Positions 61,001 through 64,000 of a stretch of 64,000 bases of DNA are shown here, piece by piece. The notes beneath the pieces are model-generated. The model was given only the letters and a program-made list of their open reading frames with translations. It was not told the DNA's origin and made no database searches. Each line of letters opens with the position of its first letter. Within the stretch, counting starts at the first letter, position 1. Origin of the DNA: Parus major (lineage: Eukaryota; Chordata; Aves; Passeriformes; Paridae); contig NC_031768.1 of assembly GCF_001522545.3 (NCBI RefSeq), positions 93,606,230-93,670,229 on the forward strand, written 5' to 3'. A program made the translations under genes and the position numbers.

Positions 61001-63575
61001 CTCATCAGGTAAAAGTAAACCTGAGAAATCAGTTGAGATTCCTACAGGAAAATCAGGAAAGAGTGTGCAGGGGACATCTTTGGATGCAGCAGCATCACAT
61101 CACATGGAAGGACCCCAGGACCCTAAAGTGCTTCATAACCATCTTGTAGTCCAGCTGAAACAGAAAAAGGTCATTTATTTCAGCTATTATTTGGGGGCTT
61201 TATTGTTCTGATTCCAAGGTGACTTCCTTTACTTGGGACAGGCATCAGAATATGGTATCTCCTCACAGCAGAAACTCAAAATGGGGTTTAGGAAGATGTG
61301 GCATGGGAGGGCATTCAGCCTATGTACAGACTGGTTGTATTAAGCAGATACAAACCAGTTACCTGTAAGGTAATACAGTCTTCTGCCTTTGGGGATGCTC
61401 AGTTTTGACTCCCCTGAGGTCGTGTCTTGTCTTTTACCCTGAAAGTAATTTGCATAAAATGGAATAGTGCACAGCCAGTTTAACCTTTGTAAATAACAAG
61501 GCTGTATCTGGTAGCCTCTTTTGGCCTTGTGCAGTAGTTGTGATCTGGCTATGAAAGCTCACTCTAGGGTGAAATAAACTACCTGCCTGTTTGCTTTTTT
61601 GTTTTTTTCAATAATTGCCCATCACTGTTTTTCATTTTTATTATAAGCCCCCCTGTTTGTCTAGAGCTCAGAGCAGAATCTTGAAATAAAGTCAGAATTG
61701 TTGTGCAAGCATAGAAAGAAAGGTGCAAGTAGGTTAAATATTGTGGATATTTTAAGAGATGTTAAGATTGTCTGACTCACCTGCCTGTTTCATAAAGAGG
61801 AGACCCCGTGTCCTTCCATATTTTCTAAACACTAATGGTTAGCTTATTTTCTGCTAAAAGACTTTTTAATTGCACTGAATGGCACTTGAAAGCTTTTTGA
61901 GATTACAGAACAGTATCAAAATACAAATTTAAATGGGATGAGATTAGTTCCTTTTAGACTTCTGAGCTGATTGTTCTGTGTCAGCAGAGAGCTTGGTAAC
62001 CACACTCAAGTTTTGGTTTCTTTTTTCCAGAGTACATTGGCTACAGTGAACGTTCAGTTGCTGCCAGATAAAGGGGAACGGTTGTTAAAGCAAGTGCAAG
62101 ATTTGGAAGCTACACTCAGTGCTCTTAACATTTCAGCAGCAGATACTAGTGAAAAAGGTAGGGCTACTTTTTTTTTTTCTTTTTGACTGCAGAAGTTTAC
62201 AAAACACTTTGTCTTAAAACACTTGTTAATATTGAGGAAATATAGCATAAACTTATATATGGCTTGTGGTCTATAAAACGTTTGTCTGTTGAGATTTACT
62301 GAAGAGGAAAAGTGTTAATTGCAAAATATGTGTCTGGGAGCAGATGAATGGAACAACTCAAATGTTTCCTCTGTAATGTGGTGGCTTCCCAAGGGAGTTT
62401 CCTCCTAAGGTTAGGATCTAGGTTTCCAGCTTTAGCTACATGATTGAGACAGGTATCTTTGAGAACATGCCGATGAAGTGCTAACTACCTGTGTTGCATT
62501 ATGGAACTGTGCTGTTCATGCATGTTGTCACTGAATATTCCAGTTACCAGATTCAAAATGAGCAGCTTGCAGTGGGGCATTCCTGAGAGAGCTGAGCTCA
62601 TGAGCTCTTGGCCCGTTTGTTCTTGGATGTTTCAATAGTTTTTGTGTTCAAAATATTGACAAGAGAGATGTCTTCAAAATTAATCATCTGGGAACAGGGT
62701 GCAAAACTGACCTTGTCTGCACTACTCTGAGCACAGTTGCAGAGTTCACTGTTGCTGTAAACCACATACTGAGGCTGGAACTGGACTTGCTGCCTGTCAC
62801 AGCAGCAGGCCAAGAGCACATGCTGGTAATTGCAGTGGCTCAGGTGATGTGCTGCTGTTAAACTGGTGTCACCACTTCACAGTATTTTGCAAGCAGACTA
62901 CTGGGCAAAATAAAGGCTATTCTTTGGGCTGTAGAGCAAGGCTCTGAGAATCACTGTGCAAGGAGGAGTGAGAAAGTGAGGATCACTTTCCAGGGTGTGA
63001 TTCCTTTCTCCTTAAGGGCAAGATAGCAGAAGCAGCAGCTGCCATGAAGAACCTTTGTCTAACCCAGTTGGCAGGCCAGGTGGTACGAAGCTGATAACAC
63101 CGCTCCCGCTCCAGGATCCTACAGCAAAGGCCTCTGCAGGCTCACACAGTCACCTCTTGGCTGCTGCTACTTTGGGTTCCAGTGGCCAAAGTTTTGGAAG
63201 TAAGTATAGAAAGACTTTGCCATTACAGAGAACACTGTTGCGTACTATTTCTGAAGTAATCCTGCAACTTGAGGATACATGTGAGAGTACTAAGGCTGTT
63301 TTGTTACTGCATACTGTCCCTCAGGCATCTGTAGCCACTGAAGTTAATCTCTGAGTTGAAAGATCTATTTGGGAAAGTTAGCTTTGTAAACACATCTCTG
63401 GTACTGTATCTTTGCAGTGGCTGCTGGTGTACAGAATCTGTATGGGGGAAGAATGACAGAAGACCGACTCAGGGCTGTACACAGTGCCATATTTGAGGCT
63501 ATTAATAATCTTCACAAATCTCTAGAATCCTGTCCAACAGAGGAGACAGCAGCTGAAGATCCCTCTGGACTGAAG
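58043..63575 (+). CDS. TTF2: TTF2, transcription termination factor 2 (N-terminal part)
   Basis: Eight coding exons in the window: 58043-58070, 58153-58264, 58473-58559, 59676-59742, 60216-61169, 62031-62157, 63017-63199 and 63418-63575; 1716 nt, 572 codons, phases consistent. The gene continues past the right edge. TTF2 is a SWI2/SNF2-type ATPase that releases RNA polymerases and transcripts from DNA, including polymerase II at mitosis. The start has a perfect Kozak context (GCCATGG) and gives [14 protein letters not shown]. Residues 6-46 form a GRF zinc finger with C6, H9, C32 and C40 and the [11 protein letters not shown] motif. Family blocks follow: [25 protein letters not shown] then [16 protein letters not shown], and [18 protein letters not shown] then AEDPSGLK, just before the ATPase domain. 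The large exon 5 (318 codons) encodes a Ser/Lys/Glu-rich, low-complexity linker. The helicase motifs lie outside the window. Confidence 0.95.
61170..62030 (+). other. TTF2: TTF2 intron 5
   Basis: Donor aag|gtcatt at 61170 is weak: its +3 to +5 positions do not match the consensus gtragt. The reading frame stays open 13 codons past it, so intron retention would give a truncated protein ending near 61211. The acceptor at 62030 is strong (cttttttccag). No repeat or other gene is recognised inside. Confidence 0.6.
62158..63016 (+). other. TTF2: TTF2 intron 6
   Basis: Donor gaaaaag|gtaggg, acceptor ttctccttaag|ggca. No recognised element inside. Confidence 0.6.
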
Positions 63576-64000
63576 GTGGGTTGGCAAGGATGGAAGTTGT
63601 CATACTGATGAATGAATCACAGCCTGAGTGGTACCCTAGAGCATTCCTTCCTTCCCACTTTGACATACTTTGCATCTTGCTGGAAGGAGATACACTAATT
63701 ACATTCCATCCATGTTGTTTGTACATGACTGGCAGAACAGAAGTGTGAGAACAGGCTGAGAACCTCATTGTTCATTCTTCCTGGTGTGCCAGAAGAACTA
63801 ATCTCTCAAAACAGTGTTGTGGGTGATTGAGTTCATGCAGTGTGATGGACTCCAGAGTAGTCAGCTCTGATCTGTTTGATGTTATATGCAAGGTATTGGA
63901 ACAAAGGCACATGCCTCTACAGGATGGTGTGTAGATGCATATGTTGTGTCACTTGTCACATTGTCTTGGGACCTTTTCAGTGGTGTGGAAGGCCACTGAA
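63576..64000 (+). other. TTF2: Start of TTF2 intron 8
   Basis: Follows donor aag|gtgggt. The window ends within this intron; the next exon should begin the SNF2 ATPase domain. Confidence 0.75.

Overview
This is nuclear DNA of a bird, most likely a passerine or another neoavian. CR1 LINE fragments are scattered through it, there is a solo LTR of a type I recognise from bird genomes, introns are compact, and every gene has clean GT-AG exons. I found no sign of prokaryotic or organellar sequence, and no CRISPR array, tRNA or rRNA gene.

The window holds five protein-coding genes, each reconstructed exon by exon with matching splice phases. On the minus strand, from right to left, are TIPRL (45122 down to 38114, 7 coding exons, 273 aa), SFT2D2 (34908 down to 29511, 8 coding exons, 160 aa) and TBX19/Tpit (17022 down to 4028, 8 coding exons, 425 aa). 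On the plus strand are GPR161 (49154 to 55139, 5 coding exons, 521 aa) and TTF2 (58043 to 63575, first 8 coding exons, 572 codons; the SNF2 ATPase exons lie beyond the right edge). TIPRL and GPR161 are divergent, from two separate CpG islands about 2 kb apart. A third CpG island covers SFT2D2 exon 1, and a GC-rich promoter with three inverted CCAAT boxes and a CHR-like motif lies directly upstream of TTF2.

Layout: 1-3.2 kb is the flank downstream of TBX19. 3.2-17.06 kb is TBX19. 17.06-25.3 kb is intergenic and holds the solo LTR (about 21.7-22.7 kb) and two CR1 pieces. 25.3-34.9 kb is SFT2D2, including a probable long 3' UTR. 35.35-45.12 kb is TIPRL, including a probable 2.8 kb 3' UTR with some odd coding-like and ancient-repeat-like patches. 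45.3-47.1 kb is a spacer with two CR1 3' ends in opposite orientation. 47.15-56.9 kb is GPR161. 57.7 kb to the end is TTF2.

The genes do not form one pathway. TBX19 is the corticotroph T-box factor, SFT2D2 a small Golgi-traffic membrane protein, TIPRL a regulator of PP2A-type phosphatases, GPR161 a ciliary receptor that restrains Hedgehog signalling, and TTF2 an ATPase that removes RNA polymerase from DNA. The first four keep the gene order of human 1q24.2, whereas TTF2 in human is on 1p13.1, so the GPR161-TTF2 junction marks a rearrangement between bird and human lineages.

I see no new multi-gene system. The most useful leads are the CCAAT/CHR promoter of TTF2, an exon-like coding patch of unknown origin in the TIPRL-SFT2D2 gap, a short repeat present in two TBX19 introns, a possible in-frame leader on GPR161, and probable ancient SINE remnants.
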